Positions 33,189 to 42,366 are shown, counted from the stretch's first letter. The stretch: 64,000 bases of DNA from Lachnospira sp. UBA3212 (GCA_002363615.1 DEWK01000014.1:111658-175657); one strand, 5' to 3'. The notes: generated by a model not told the origin, from the letters alone. Program-made: numbers and translations.

Positions 33189-35498
33189 ATGAGTATGCGC
33201 AATATTTTAATTATAAGCCACGATAACTCACTTTATGACTTCATTAAAAAAGACGATTACTATGCCATGTTTTTTAATAGTATGATGTTTTCGGTCGCTT
33301 CCGAATATTCTCAGTTAAAAAAATATGACTTAGTCATTATCGATTTGCCAGTCGCCTTATTTGATGAAAATCTTATTGCTGATATTGCTGTAAACACTTC
33401 AGTCGCTGTTTGTCTTGATTCCAATCGTTCTTTGATTGGTCAGGCAATCGAAGCCGGCGCTATGGCGATCATTCCAAGACCCTACGATATTCATGCACTT
33501 TATTTAGCTATTAAGAATGGGATACAGATTTCTAAGATGAAGGATTCCTTATCGAAAGAATCCAGCACTACTGCCATTGAATACAAGGATGTGGATTATT
33601 TAACCCAACTTCCAAATCGTAGGAAGATGTACAATTGCTATGATAGTTTAGAGGATGATCAAACTTGTCATTTCATGTATGTAGACATTGATAATTTTAA
33701 AACGGTGAACGACCTTCACGGTCACGCCGTGGGAGATACCCTTTTGATTCAAGTTACCAACATGCTAAAACATTGCGTCCATGATGCTACGGTTTACCGA
33801 GTTGGTGGTGATGAATTTGTCGTAATGATTAACGGCGAAGTAGATCCCGGTGAGGTTGTACATATGGCCCAGTTAATGGGTAGGGGAATTAAGGAACTGG
33901 ACGTTCCAAGTGATGTTCGTAATGTCATTTCCCTAAGTATCGGAATTATTACAAACCAACATGCCAGTTCATCTTTGGATGACGTACTTTATAAGTGCGA
34001 CGCTTCCATGTATGAAGCCAAACGAAGTGGTAAGGGAAAATATGTCATGTATTCTTCTATCGCAGATGAACTGGATATGAAGAATCTGATTTTAAAAGAG
34101 AAGGATAATGCGTTAAAGAACGGAGAATTTGTTGTTTACCTTCAGCCTAAGATTAATATTATTACCGGTAAAATTTATGGTGCCGAGGCTCTTTCTAGAT
34201 GGAAGCATCCAGAAGACGGTATCCGTACACCGGGAATGTATATTGATATTTTTGAGGAATGCGGTTTTATTCGAGAATTAGATTTTTATAATTTCGAACA
34301 GGTTTGTAAATTAAAGAGATCCTGGGCCGGTACCAGCTTGGAGCATTTGAATGTATCGGTGAATATGTCTCGTCTTCATTTGTATGATGTAAACCTGACC
34401 CAAACCCTCCTTCATATTACCAATCAGTATCAGGTAAATCCTTCTGAGATTGAAATCGAATTTACTGAATCCGTATTTGTAAAGGATAGCAAGCAGCTGT
34501 TCTCTACGGTAGGAATGCTAAAGAATTTCGGCTTCTTAGTATCCATTGATAATTTTGGTGCTGGCTATTCTACCTTAAGTATGCTAAAGGACATTCCATT
34601 AGATATTATTAAGATTGACCGAGACTTCTTGATTCATTTCAATGATAATCCAAAGAGTCACCGAATCATTCGAAGTATTATCTCCATGGCCAAAGATTTA
34701 AGACTGGAGGTTATGGCAGAGGGGGTTGAAACTCTGGAGCAAATCCAGTTCCTTACCGGATGTGGTTGTGAGATTGCCCAAGGATTCTTCTACTCTCCCC
34801 CAATTCCAGTTTCAGAATTTGTAAAGTATATTGAAACACACCCAATCGGAGATGAATTTACCGTCACCTTCCCATTTAATGGTTCTTTAGCAGATACCAC
34901 CGGCAATTATGTGGGTATTTATGATCACAACGAATCTGAGCCGGAATACGTAGAAGGTGTTGTACCAGGTAAGAAAGCAATCCACTTTGTTGGTGGACCT
35001 TTAATGACAAAGTTGGTAGAACTTCCTCAAAATATTATGGACTTAGAACATTTCTCTGTTTCTTTCTGGATGAAGACAGATGAAACCAATGAATGGACCT
35101 CTGTATTTTATGTAGGACTAGAATCCGGATTTTTGACCATTAACCCTAAGGCCTGGTCAAAAATTTCCATCGTTCGAGTACATGACGAGCGAAGCCAGAT
35201 TGAATGGTTCGATTCCGGTAATACCCTCTTCCCGATCGGAGAATGGGTCTATGTTACCGTCACCTTCAGTGCTCGTTATGGTATCCTCCGCTTCTTTATG
35301 AACGGAAAACAAGTTGCCTTTAAGGAAAACATCCCCGGTATGTCTTCTCTTCGGAGTATCTATGTTGGAGGTGATGTTTACCAAGAATCCTACAAAGGAA
35401 GCATTTGTGACTTAACCATTACAGACCAGATTTTAACTGCGAAGGATATTGCAGATAACTATCACAAATATAGAAGCCCTAGTCTTTTAGACGACTAG
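33189..35498 (+). CDS. Soluble receiver-like, GGDEF, EAL and LamG-like domain protein
   Basis: 769 residues from ATG 33189 (AGGAG 7 bases upstream). Residues 1-120 are receiver-like (acceptor candidate D52; Arg97-Pro98 where Lys-Pro is usual). Residues about 135-295 are GGDEF with an intact RVGGDEF (206-210) and no RxxD inhibition site at the expected place. Residues about 310-550 are EAL with E333-A334-L335, NVSVNMS, KIDRDF and AEGVET; the DDFG motif is D454-N455-F-G, a changed metal residue. Residues about 555-765 are a LamG/concanavalin-like jelly roll (FSVSFWMKTDE, WVYVTVTFSARYGILRFFMNGKQV). No signal peptide or membrane helix is visible, so this lectin-like domain would be cytoplasmic. 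Confidence 0.88.
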   Translation: MSMRNILIISHDNSLYDFIKKDDYYAMFFNSMMFSVASEYSQLKKYDLVIIDLPVALFDENLIADIAVNTSVAVCLDSNRSLIGQAIEAGAMAIIPRPYDIHALYLAIKNGIQISKMKDSLSKESSTTAIEYKDVDYLTQLPNRRKMYNCYDSLEDDQTCHFMYVDIDNFKTVNDLHGHAVGDTLLIQVTNMLKHCVHDATVYRVGGDEFVVMINGEVDPGEVVHMAQLMGRGIKELDVPSDVRNVISLSIGIITNQHASSSLDDVLYKCDASMYEAKRSGKGKYVMYSSIADELDMKNLILKEKDNALKNGEFVVYLQPKINIITGKIYGAEALSRWKHPEDGIRTPGMYIDIFEECGFIRELDFYNFEQVCKLKRSWAGTSLEHLNVSVNMSRLHLYDVNLTQTLLHITNQYQVNPSEIEIEFTESVFVKDSKQLFSTVGMLKNFGFLVSIDNFGAGYSTLSMLKDIPLDIIKIDRDFLIHFNDNPKSHRIIRSIISMAKDLRLEVMAEGVETLEQIQFLTGCGCEIAQGFFYSPPIPVSEFVKYIETHPIGDEFTVTFPFNGSLADTTGNYVGIYDHNESEPEYVEGVVPGKKAIHFVGGPLMTKLVELPQNIMDLEHFSVSFWMKTDETNEWTSVFYVGLESGFLTINPKAWSKISIVRVHDERSQIEWFDSGNTLFPIGEWVYVTVTFSARYGILRFFMNGKQVAFKENIPGMSSLRSIYVGGDVYQESYKGSICDLTITDQILTAKDIADNYHKYRSPSLLDD

Positions 35499-35504
35499 GC
35501 TAGA

Positions 35505-35563
35505 AAAAAGGGGCTGTGAAAGAATGGGTTTAAAAAATCCCAGCTTTCACAGCCTCTTTTTTA
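35505..35563. terminator. Bidirectional terminator between GGDEF gene and aroA
   Basis: GGCTGTGAAAG (35512-35522) pairs with CTTTCACAGCC (35544-35554), with a short GGG/CCC inner stem and A and T runs outside. Confidence 0.9.
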
Positions 35564-36883
35564 GTCTATGGATTCAAAGACCGTGAAATAATCTTCAAAG
35601 GTCTTTCTGCAACAAAGGGGATCCAAGATTTTTATCCCCTTATTTTTTAAGCCTAAAAGAGAAAAAGCCATAGCCATTCTATGATCATCATAGGTTGTTA
35701 TCGCTCCTTCCTTAGGGGTTCCCGGGTAGATAACCATTCCATCTTCCTTTTCTTCTGCATGAATTCCCAAATGGTTTAATTCCTTAACCGTTCCCTTAAT
35801 CCGATCACTTTCCTGATAACGAATATGACCAACCCCTGTAATCTCACTTTCTGAACTTCCATAACTGGCAAGAACTGCCATAGTCATCGTTTGATCAGAA
35901 AAGCTACCCATATCCGCCAAAATTCCGGGAAATTCCCCCTCCTGAGGACTTAATATCAATCCCTTAGGGTCTTCCTGAACCTGACACCCTAGACGCTGCA
36001 TAAGGTTCAAAAATTTTAGGTCCCCTTGAGAAGAATTCTGATGAACTCCAAGGACCTGAACCTTTCTGTGAAGGATTGGAGACATGGCATAAAAATAACA
36101 AGCGGCCGATACATCCGGTTCCACTTCAAACTGTTCTTTTCGATAGACCATTCCCGGCTCGGTTAAGTAAAAAACCTGATTCCCTTCTTTTTCTTCAAAA
36201 ACCTTGCCTCCAAAGTCTTCCATCAACTTCTGTGTCATGGTTACATAATTCATCCCATGATTTCCCACCAAACGAATCTTTAAACCATCCGGTACATTAG
36301 CCGCTCCAATTAAAAGGGCACTTAAGAACTGGCTACTCTTAGTAATATCTACACTTACTTCCCTCGGACTTCCCTTTTTCTCAAATAAGCTGCTATCTTT
36401 TTTCTGTCCAATGACTACCGGAAGAAATCCCTCTTCCTTTAGGTAGACGATCTCACTTCCCAGTTCCTCCAAGGAAGCAAAGAGTTCTTTCATCGGTCTT
36501 TTTTCCATCTGAGGAGACGCATAAATCGTATACTTCCCCTGGCTAAGACCCAAGAAAGCAGTTAAAAACCGAGCGGCAGTTCCAGCGGAACCCACATTGA
36601 CTTCTGCCTCTGTTTTTGGAATCTTCCCTCCAAGGCCACGTACCCTTACTCGATGTTTGTCTTCCTCTATGTCTACTTCAAATCCTAGATTTATTAAACT
36701 AGAAAGAAAGTGTCTAGAATCATCAGAAAATAAAACTCCCTTTACCAGACACTCTCCCTGAGTCATAGCCGCTAAAAGCAAGGCACGATTGGTAATACTC
36801 TTGGAACCAGGAACCGGTACACAAATTTGACTTCCGTATTCTTTCTTGGGTTTCACTTCATACGATTCCATTTCTAAGTTCAT
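35561..36883 (-). CDS. aroA: 3-phosphoshikimate 1-carboxyvinyltransferase
   Basis: 440 residues, EPSP synthase. VPGSKSITNRALLLAAM (phosphate/PEP site), GSAGTAARFLTAFLGL, and DITKSSQFLSALLIGA (SQ(F/Y)LSALL) are present; GVGHIRYQESDRIKGTVKEL and TYDDHRMAMAFSLLGL close the second domain. It is the sixth step of the shikimate route. No other shikimate genes are adjacent. It overlaps the NYN gene by four bases (ATGA), so it is translationally coupled to a putative RNase. Confidence 0.95.
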   Translation of the reverse strand: MNLEMESYEVKPKKEYGSQICVPVPGSKSITNRALLLAAMTQGECLVKGVLFSDDSRHFLSSLINLGFEVDIEEDKHRVRVRGLGGKIPKTEAEVNVGSAGTAARFLTAFLGLSQGKYTIYASPQMEKRPMKELFASLEELGSEIVYLKEEGFLPVVIGQKKDSSLFEKKGSPREVSVDITKSSQFLSALLIGAANVPDGLKIRLVGNHGMNYVTMTQKLMEDFGGKVFEEKEGNQVFYLTEPGMVYRKEQFEVEPDVSAACYFYAMSPILHRKVQVLGVHQNSSQGDLKFLNLMQRLGCQVQEDPKGLILSPQEGEFPGILADMGSFSDQTMTMAVLASYGSSESEITGVGHIRYQESDRIKGTVKELNHLGIHAEEKEDGMVIYPGTPKEGAITTYDDHRMAMAFSLLGLKNKGIKILDPLCCRKTFEDYFTVFESID

Positions 36884-37884
36884 TGATTTTCCTTTCTTAC
36901 CGCCTTCTTTTTAGGCTGACTTTTCTTTTTTCTTTCCCCAGTCTTCTTCTGCTCCAAGAACTTTTTATAATTCAAGGATACGATCTTTTGTTTTTTATCA
37001 TTCTCCGTAACGGACATACCGCCAATTGACTGTAAAAACTTGGTAAATTGCGAGTACCCATAATCCTTTGGCGAAAACTTGTGATACTTCAAATGAACCT
37101 TATTAGACAGATCGCTTACCGTCATAGATCCCTCGGTATTTAGTAATGCCGTAATATAACCAATCACACTTCCCTTAGACTTACTATCTTCCTTTAAGAA
37201 AACCCTTACCGAGCTGTTTTCTCTTTTTAATTCAATTCCCTTTACTTCCTCTAAGAATTTAGAAAGAAGGCTGTATCCATAATTTCGTACATCAAAATCC
37301 GGATACTTATTCTGTAAACGACTTCCAATCTCTCCAAGGTAGGTACTTTTTCCCTTGTTTTCATTCTCTGTCACAATTCCCACAATGGTAGTGTCAATTT
37401 GATTTTTCGCAATTCCGGCAGGATCCACCAGTTCATTATCTTCCGCATTCTGATCGATTAAATTCTCTAAACTGGTAAAAATATTGCAGGCATTCCGGAA
37501 GGACCTGGGGGTCTTTTCCTCCCCCATTCCAATCACCATCATTCCTGATTCTCTTAATCTACTGGCTAATCTTGTAAAATCACTATCGCTAGATACAATA
37601 CAAAATCCATCTACATTTCCAGTATAAAGAATATCCATAGCATCAATAATCAAAGTGGAATCGGATGCATTTTTCCCCACCGTATTGGAATATTGTTGGA
37701 TCGGAGTAATCGAATTCGCTAAAAGAACATCCTTCCACTTCCCCGTATGGCTAGAAGTAAAGTCTCCATAAATACGACGATAGGTGGTAATTCCATACTT
37801 GGTAAGTTCATCTAACAGCGCAGAAAGATACTTTACAGAAATATTCTCTGCATCTATTAAAACAGCAAATTTCATGTTTTCCAT
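36880..37884 (-). CDS. NYN-domain nuclease-like protein with OST-HTH/LOTUS domains
   Basis: 334 residues. Residues 1-145 form a LabA/DUF88 NYN (PIN-like) domain: FAVLIDAENIS, DSTLIIDAMDIL and SSDSDFTRLASRLRE give the acidic metal site. Residues about 165-235 and 240-310 look like two OST-HTH (LOTUS) modules, each with the YGYS(L/Q)(L/F) element (NYGYSLLSKFLEE and DYGYSQFTKFLQS). The C-terminus is basic (KKTGERKKKSQPKKKA). This architecture suggests RNA cleavage guided by RNA binding; its target is unknown. It is 21 bases after the AIM24 gene and overlaps aroA. Confidence 0.85.
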   Translation of the reverse strand: MENMKFAVLIDAENISVKYLSALLDELTKYGITTYRRIYGDFTSSHTGKWKDVLLANSITPIQQYSNTVGKNASDSTLIIDAMDILYTGNVDGFCIVSSDSDFTRLASRLRESGMMVIGMGEEKTPRSFRNACNIFTSLENLIDQNAEDNELVDPAGIAKNQIDTTIVGIVTENENKGKSTYLGEIGSRLQNKYPDFDVRNYGYSLLSKFLEEVKGIELKRENSSVRVFLKEDSKSKGSVIGYITALLNTEGSMTVSDLSNKVHLKYHKFSPKDYGYSQFTKFLQSIGGMSVTENDKKQKIVSLNYKKFLEQKKTGERKKKSQPKKKAVRKENQ

Positions 37885-37905
37885 CGATTGTCTCTCTTTC
37901 TAGGA

Positions 37906-38577
37906 TTACTTACTTGGGATATAACGAGCAAGGTTTCTTGCAGTTACATATGCAGGCAGGGACTGAATCACAATATGACCCGGTCCGGTAAGAACCGTAT
38001 TAAAAATCCCTTCTCCTCCAAAAAAGGCATTCTTCAAGCTACCTACCGTCTCAACATCCATCGAAACACTGGCATCCATCATAGCAAGATATCCCGTGTC
38101 CACAATTTTTTGCTGTCCCATCTGCAAGTCATATTCTACTGCGGTTCCATCAATTTCCAAAAAGACAAGGCCCGAACCCTCAAACTTCTGCATGATGAAT
38201 CCTTCTCCACCTACTAAACCTGCTCCAATCTTTTTCTGAAAGAAAACAGACATATTTACATTGCCAATCATAGCCAAAAATGCACTTTTTTGAGCTACAA
38301 TCGGGCGATCCGGGGTAACCTCAATCGCACGAATAGAACCCGGAAAAGTTGCTGCAAGGGCCAATTCTCCTGCCTGTTCAGCATGGTAGTGGTTTAAAAA
38401 AAGACTTTCTCCCGAAAACATTCTTCCCACAGCCTTACCAATGCCTCCTGCCTTGGTATCCATGCGAATCCCCTTATCCATCCAACTCATAGCACCGGAT
38501 TCACACTGAACTGTTTCTCCCTGTTCCAATTGTAAGAGTAATACAGGTAAGGAATCTCCAATAATATTATATTGCAT
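37906..38577 (-). CDS. AIM24 family protein
   Basis: 223 residues from ATG 38577, behind AGGAGG; the ORF could begin 21 codons earlier without support. AIM24/TIGR00266 signatures include VQCESGAMSWMD, NHYHAEQAGELALAATFPGSI, AFLAMIGNVNMSV, GEGFIMQKFEGSGLVFLE and GPGHIVIQSLP. The fold is a trimeric beta barrel-like structure. Bacterial function is unknown; the mitochondrial relative aids inner membrane organisation. It is first in the AIM24-NYN-aroA run. Confidence 0.88.
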   Translation of the reverse strand: MQYNIIGDSLPVLLLQLEQGETVQCESGAMSWMDKGIRMDTKAGGIGKAVGRMFSGESLFLNHYHAEQAGELALAATFPGSIRAIEVTPDRPIVAQKSAFLAMIGNVNMSVFFQKKIGAGLVGGEGFIMQKFEGSGLVFLEIDGTAVEYDLQMGQQKIVDTGYLAMMDASVSMDVETVGSLKNAFFGGEGIFNTVLTGPGHIVIQSLPAYVTARNLARYIPSK

Positions 38578-38717
38578 AACGTCCTCCTTTCGCCCTAAGG
38601 CATCTATTATTTTTAAAATAAGCTCCACGTCAAGATTCACATTTTCATCTTTCCCTTCAGATTCAGATCCACTTCCCTGTCGAATCTACGGGCATCTCTG
38701 TGGAGACTTTTTACTTA

Positions 38718-39629
38718 CTATGACTCCAAATAATCATGAAGAGTCCAAAGATTTCTTATGGTATCATCATAGCCCAGGTTATAAAGCTTCCCTAATTTCT
38801 CCATGTCTCTTTCCACATGGCTTACCGTAATAGGAACCGATGGACTAATCACAAAGACCTTCCCCTGGCCCTTTAAATCTAAGATTTCCTCGCACTGGCG
38901 ATTGTAATTATCATTACTCTGACCAAGGGCTTGAGCAAATTCCGGATAATCCCGATAAAAACGTTCTGCCATTTTCATGCTCCTCTTGCTCGACTCCTTC
39001 TTTCGGTAGGTTTCCGGTCTGGAACGAACTATGACAACCTTGTCATATCCCTGATCGAGAGCCCAACGGTAAGGAATCTTATTGGTACAACCACCATCTA
39101 AGTATGGCACTCCACTCATAACCACCGGTCTGGTCACATAAGGCATAGACGCAGAAGCACGAATCGCCGCCATAATATTCTTACACTTTCCTCTTTCAAA
39201 ATATGCCGGTTTTCCCGTATGAAGATTTGATGCAACCGCTACAAACCTTCTTGCAGGATCATTAAAGCTATCAAAATCAATCGGTTCGATTTCATTATAA
39301 TCTTTGATCAAGAAATCAAAGCCGAAGACTCCATGATTTTGCTTAAATGCCTTTATTCCCATATACCTTTTATCATGTCGGTATTTAAGACTGGCCCTGG
39401 CCGATCTTCCAATCTGACCTGCCACATAATTGAAACCATTCAAAGCTCCCGCAGATACACCAATGGTAGTTTCAAAGTTAATTCCTTTTTCCATTAGAGC
39501 ATCTAAAACACCACTAACATAAACTCCGCGTAAAGCTCCTCCTTCTAAAACAATACATCCCTTGGTCACATCCTTAGAAGCATGACCGGTAGGCAGTTCA
39601 TATACTTTTGAATATATTTTTTCTGACAT
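38718..39629 (-). CDS. Patatin-like phospholipase
   Basis: 303 residues. Patatin motifs: oxyanion loop EGGALRGVYVSG, nucleophile elbow GVSAG (GxSxG) and DGG in PYLDGGCTNKIP, giving the Ser-Asp dyad. The rest matches the YjjU/RssA-like bacterial patatins, which are cytoplasmic lipid acyl hydrolases of unknown substrate. It is 12 bases after a DUF1294 gene. Confidence 0.92.
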   Translation of the reverse strand: MSEKIYSKVYELPTGHASKDVTKGCIVLEGGALRGVYVSGVLDALMEKGINFETTIGVSAGALNGFNYVAGQIGRSARASLKYRHDKRYMGIKAFKQNHGVFGFDFLIKDYNEIEPIDFDSFNDPARRFVAVASNLHTGKPAYFERGKCKNIMAAIRASASMPYVTRPVVMSGVPYLDGGCTNKIPYRWALDQGYDKVVIVRSRPETYRKKESSKRSMKMAERFYRDYPEFAQALGQSNDNYNRQCEEILDLKGQGKVFVISPSVPITVSHVERDMEKLGKLYNLGYDDTIRNLWTLHDYLES

Positions 39630-39641
39630 ACTTTCACCTTC

Positions 39642-39941
39642 CTAAATAACATGGTAATACAGCAGCAAGTATAACATAACCATATGACCTATTAAAAAAA
39701 TAGGATTTAACACAAGAAAGCGTATGTGTTTTGTCTTATGCCTAAAAACCTGCATTCCCGCCAATGCTCCAGCTACTCCTCCTAAAGCGCCAAGCCAAAG
39801 CAAGACTCTCTCTGATATTCTCCACTGTCTTTGTTTCGCTTTTCGCTTATCCAGGCCATACAAGAAAAATGTAACCAGATTCAAGCATAAATAATAAATT
39901 AATAAAACCTTGATGTACACGTGATGCCTCCAATCTGCCAC
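39642..39941 (-). CDS. DUF1294 small membrane protein
   Basis: 99 residues with a membrane segment at about 10-30, the FLYGLDKRKAKQRQWRISERVL motif and two further segments, as in DUF1294 proteins. Function unknown. It leads a two-gene unit with the patatin gene. No clear promoter was picked out upstream in 39942-40043. Confidence 0.85.
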   Translation of the reverse strand: MADWRHHVYIKVLLIYYLCLNLVTFFLYGLDKRKAKQRQWRISERVLLWLGALGGVAGALAGMQVFRHKTKHIRFLVLNPIFLIGHMVMLYLLLYYHVI

Positions 39942-40043
39942 ATTTCAATCTCTACCGAGAGTAGTTCTCCCAATGAGATAAATAGATAAGACTAGTTTAT
40001 CATAAAGCCCCCATTCTTTCAATGAAAATGCTTTTATCTTACT

Positions 40044-40082
40044 AAAAGACCACCGAACAGATTTCCTGTCCGGTGGTCTTCC
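40044..40082 (-). terminator. Terminator after the surface protein gene
   Basis: AAGACCACCG (40046-40055) pairs with CGGTGGTCTT (40071-40080), plus an inner AACAG/CTGTC stem; a short T run follows on the minus strand. Confidence 0.8.
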
Positions 40083-40117
40083 TACTTACCACTTTTTACT
40101 TTTGACTTGCCAAGCGA

Positions 40118-42067
40118 TTATTCTTCCTCAGCTTCTTTTTTTCTCTTTGCCACAAGTACAACCATACCTGCAAATGAAGCCATCATCAAAATCATGTAAT
40201 ATACTACAGAATTTGAATCTCCTGTCTTAGGTGCAGAAGTTGTTGATACTGTAGAACCAAAATCACTAGAACCAACGCTAGTTGTTGAAATACTGGTGTT
40301 CGTAGCCTTAGTTTTACCACTTACAGTTACACTCTTGCTAGTAGTTGTCTTAGCCTTAACAGTAGCAGTTGTAGTCTTCTTAGAATCCGCAACTTCTACA
40401 GTATAATCACCGGTACTAGCATCTGTTACAGTAACAGTACCATTATCATCTGTTGTATATGTACTGCTGTTTCCGCTCTCATCTGTTACGGTTACATTCA
40501 CATTCTTTACAGTATCCCCAGTATTCTCATCTACAACTGTTACGATCAAGGTTCCAGAAGTTCCTTCTGTGGTCTCTTCTTCGCTTGTATCTGCAGCAGC
40601 TGTTGTCTCTGCCTCTACAATTTTCTTAACACTTGTCTCTTCCTCTTCCTTTGCAGTTTCTACTTCTACAATCTTAGCTGAAGTTGTCTCTTCTTCTGTA
40701 GTGGTTTCTGCTTCCAGAATCTTTGAAGAGGTAGTCTCTGCTTCTGTGGTTGTTTCAGCCTCTACAGCCTTAGTTGTTGTCTCTGCCTCTGTGGTTGTTT
40801 CAGCCTCTACAGCCTTAGCTGTTGTTACTTCCTCTGTGGTTGTTTCTGCTTCTACAACCTTAGCTGTTGTTTCAGCCTCTGTGGTTGTTTCTGCTTCTAC
40901 AGCCTTAGCTGTTGTTACTTCTTCTGTGGTTGTTTCTGCTTCTACAACCTTAGCTGTTGTTTCAGCCTCTGTGGTTGTTTCTTCTTCTACAACCTTAGCT
41001 GTTGTTTCAGCCTCTGTGGTTGTTTCAGCCTCTACAGCCTTGGTGGTTGTCTCTGCCTCTGTAGTCTCAACTTCTGTAGTTGTCTCTGCTTCCGTAGTTA
41101 CAATTACAGCAGTTGAATTACCATCCAAATCAGCTCCATTGTATGGATAGAAATGGCCTTCCGCATCAAGGTAAAGATTCTTAGCAATGATACCACCTTC
41201 ATAGTTCCATGAAACAGAAACGGCTGCGTTTGGTGCGATCAGATGACCTCCTAAACCTTCTGAAGTTACATAAGATGAATCTGGAATATTAATTACAAAA
41301 TTCATACCATCAAGGAAATACTGACTATCTCCTGAAGTCTTTAGTCCCTTAAGGAAGTTGTTACCACCAGACTGTCCATCAGAAGTCTGGAATGTGATCT
41401 TACCTGCATAGTTAAGATCCAGGGCATCCGTTCCTGTAATACTAAGAACATAGGTATCTGTCATTAATGATTCAAGACTCGGAATCTTAATAATAACCTG
41501 CGAAGCATTATTGAAATCGCTTGCACTTAACTGATAGCTAATCTTTCCGCTCTTTGTAGAAACGGTATAATCAGCTGTTACTACGCCATTGTTAACAGTC
41601 AGCTCCTTAGCGCCATTAGCTAAATTCTTAGAAGCCTGACGAATTGAAGCAAATGCACTTGTTACATCCATATAGCCTGCGTTCTGCTGGAACTTGGCAA
41701 TAGATGAAACATCCATGTCAGAAGTTGCATAATAAGTAGTACGGTCTGTTGCACCGTCCCCTGCGTTCCAAGGGCTTACAGTAACAATATGGTTAATGTA
41801 AGATGGAACCTTAGCCATGTCTCCAAATGAGTTTGAAAGGGCGAATTCCCCACCAACTACTACAGATCCCATGGTATGTCCACTTCCGCCACCGGAAGCA
41901 TTCTCTTCAACGAAATACTGATAATTAGCAAGAATTGTCTTTAATGAGTAATCCCCACTATAAGTTACGTCTGCATATAACTTTCCAACGTGATATACAG
42001 ATACTGCAAGTGCTGCGGCAAGTGTTACTGATACTGCCTTCTTAAACTTTGCAAATGCGTTTTTCAT
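40118..42067 (-). CDS. Sortase-anchored surface protein with choice-of-anchor A domain and Thr/Glu repeats
   Basis: 649 residues. Signal peptide: KKAVSVTLAAALAVSVYHV, about 1-32. Residues about 40-325 resemble a choice-of-anchor A adhesin domain (MGSVVVGGEFALSN, NFVINIPDS, GGHLIAPNAAVSV, GGIIAKNLY). Residues about 325-505 are Thr/Glu repeats built on a 15-residue unit (VEAETTTEAETTAKV). Residues about 510-600 are a Cna-B/SpaA-like beta domain (LIVTVVDENTGDTVKNVNV). The C-terminus is a cell-wall sorting signal: APKTGD, a hydrophobic stretch and KRKKEAEEE. The promoter -10 TATAAT (42175-42170) has a poor -35, suggesting activation; a LytTR regulator is divergent. Confidence 0.88.
   Translation of the reverse strand: MKNAFAKFKKAVSVTLAAALAVSVYHVGKLYADVTYSGDYSLKTILANYQYFVEENASGGGSGHTMGSVVVGGEFALSNSFGDMAKVPSYINHIVTVSPWNAGDGATDRTTYYATSDMDVSSIAKFQQNAGYMDVTSAFASIRQASKNLANGAKELTVNNGVVTADYTVSTKSGKISYQLSASDFNNASQVIIKIPSLESLMTDTYVLSITGTDALDLNYAGKITFQTSDGQSGGNNFLKGLKTSGDSQYFLDGMNFVINIPDSSYVTSEGLGGHLIAPNAAVSVSWNYEGGIIAKNLYLDAEGHFYPYNGADLDGNSTAVIVTTEAETTTEVETTEAETTTKAVEAETTTEAETTAKVVEEETTTEAETTAKVVEAETTTEEVTTAKAVEAETTTEAETTAKVVEAETTTEEVTTAKAVEAETTTEAETTTKAVEAETTTEAETTSSKILEAETTTEEETTSAKIVEVETAKEEEETSVKKIVEAETTAAADTSEEETTEGTSGTLIVTVVDENTGDTVKNVNVTVTDESGNSSTYTTDDNGTVTVTDASTGDYTVEVADSKKTTTATVKAKTTTSKSVTVSGKTKATNTSISTTSVGSSDFGSTVSTTSAPKTGDSNSVVYYMILMMASFAGMVVLVAKRKKEAEEE
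40680..41100. repeat. 45-base tandem repeats encoding Thr/Glu units
   Basis: About seven 15-residue units plus two slightly longer ones lie in the surface protein gene. A 30-residue higher-order unit (EEVTTAKA form alternating with EAETTAKV form) is repeated. Copy number is likely to vary between strains. Confidence 0.85.
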
Positions 42068-42286
42068 TTCCTTTTCCTTCTTTTCCTTTCTTTTTTCTTT
42101 TTTATATTCCTACAAGTTTTGCAAGAGATGCTGATGCACCTACTAATGCCACTGTTTCATGTTAATAACATTATACACATTTTAAAATTATTTGGGGAAA
42201 TTTTACTCTTGAATTATTGTTTTTTTTTAGATACAGTGCGAGAATCTGTGGTAAATTTTCCTAAAAACATCTATTTTAAAACTTTC

Positions 42287-42315
42287 TTGATTTTATTTTT
42301 TTTATTCGTTATAAT
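42287..42315 (+). promoter_or_regulatory. Promoter of the LytTR gene
   Basis: TTGATT (42287-42292), 17 bases, TATAAT (42310-42315). The rest of 42068-42366 carries the surface-protein promoter and AT-rich sequence. I could not pick out a convincing LytTR site. Confidence 0.7.
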
Positions 42316-42366
42316 TATATCAGGAGATGAAATTATTGTGTGAATGACAGAGGGGGGAAATAGTTA

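Noticed and set aside
40680..41100. 45-base repeats considered as CRISPR or non-coding satellite
   Set aside because: They keep the frame of a secreted protein and have no spacers.
40569..41150. 193-codon ORF on the plus strand, antisense to the surface protein
   Set aside because: It is the complement of the Thr/Glu repeats (Val/Ser-rich), with no ribosome site of its own; a by-product of the repeat composition.
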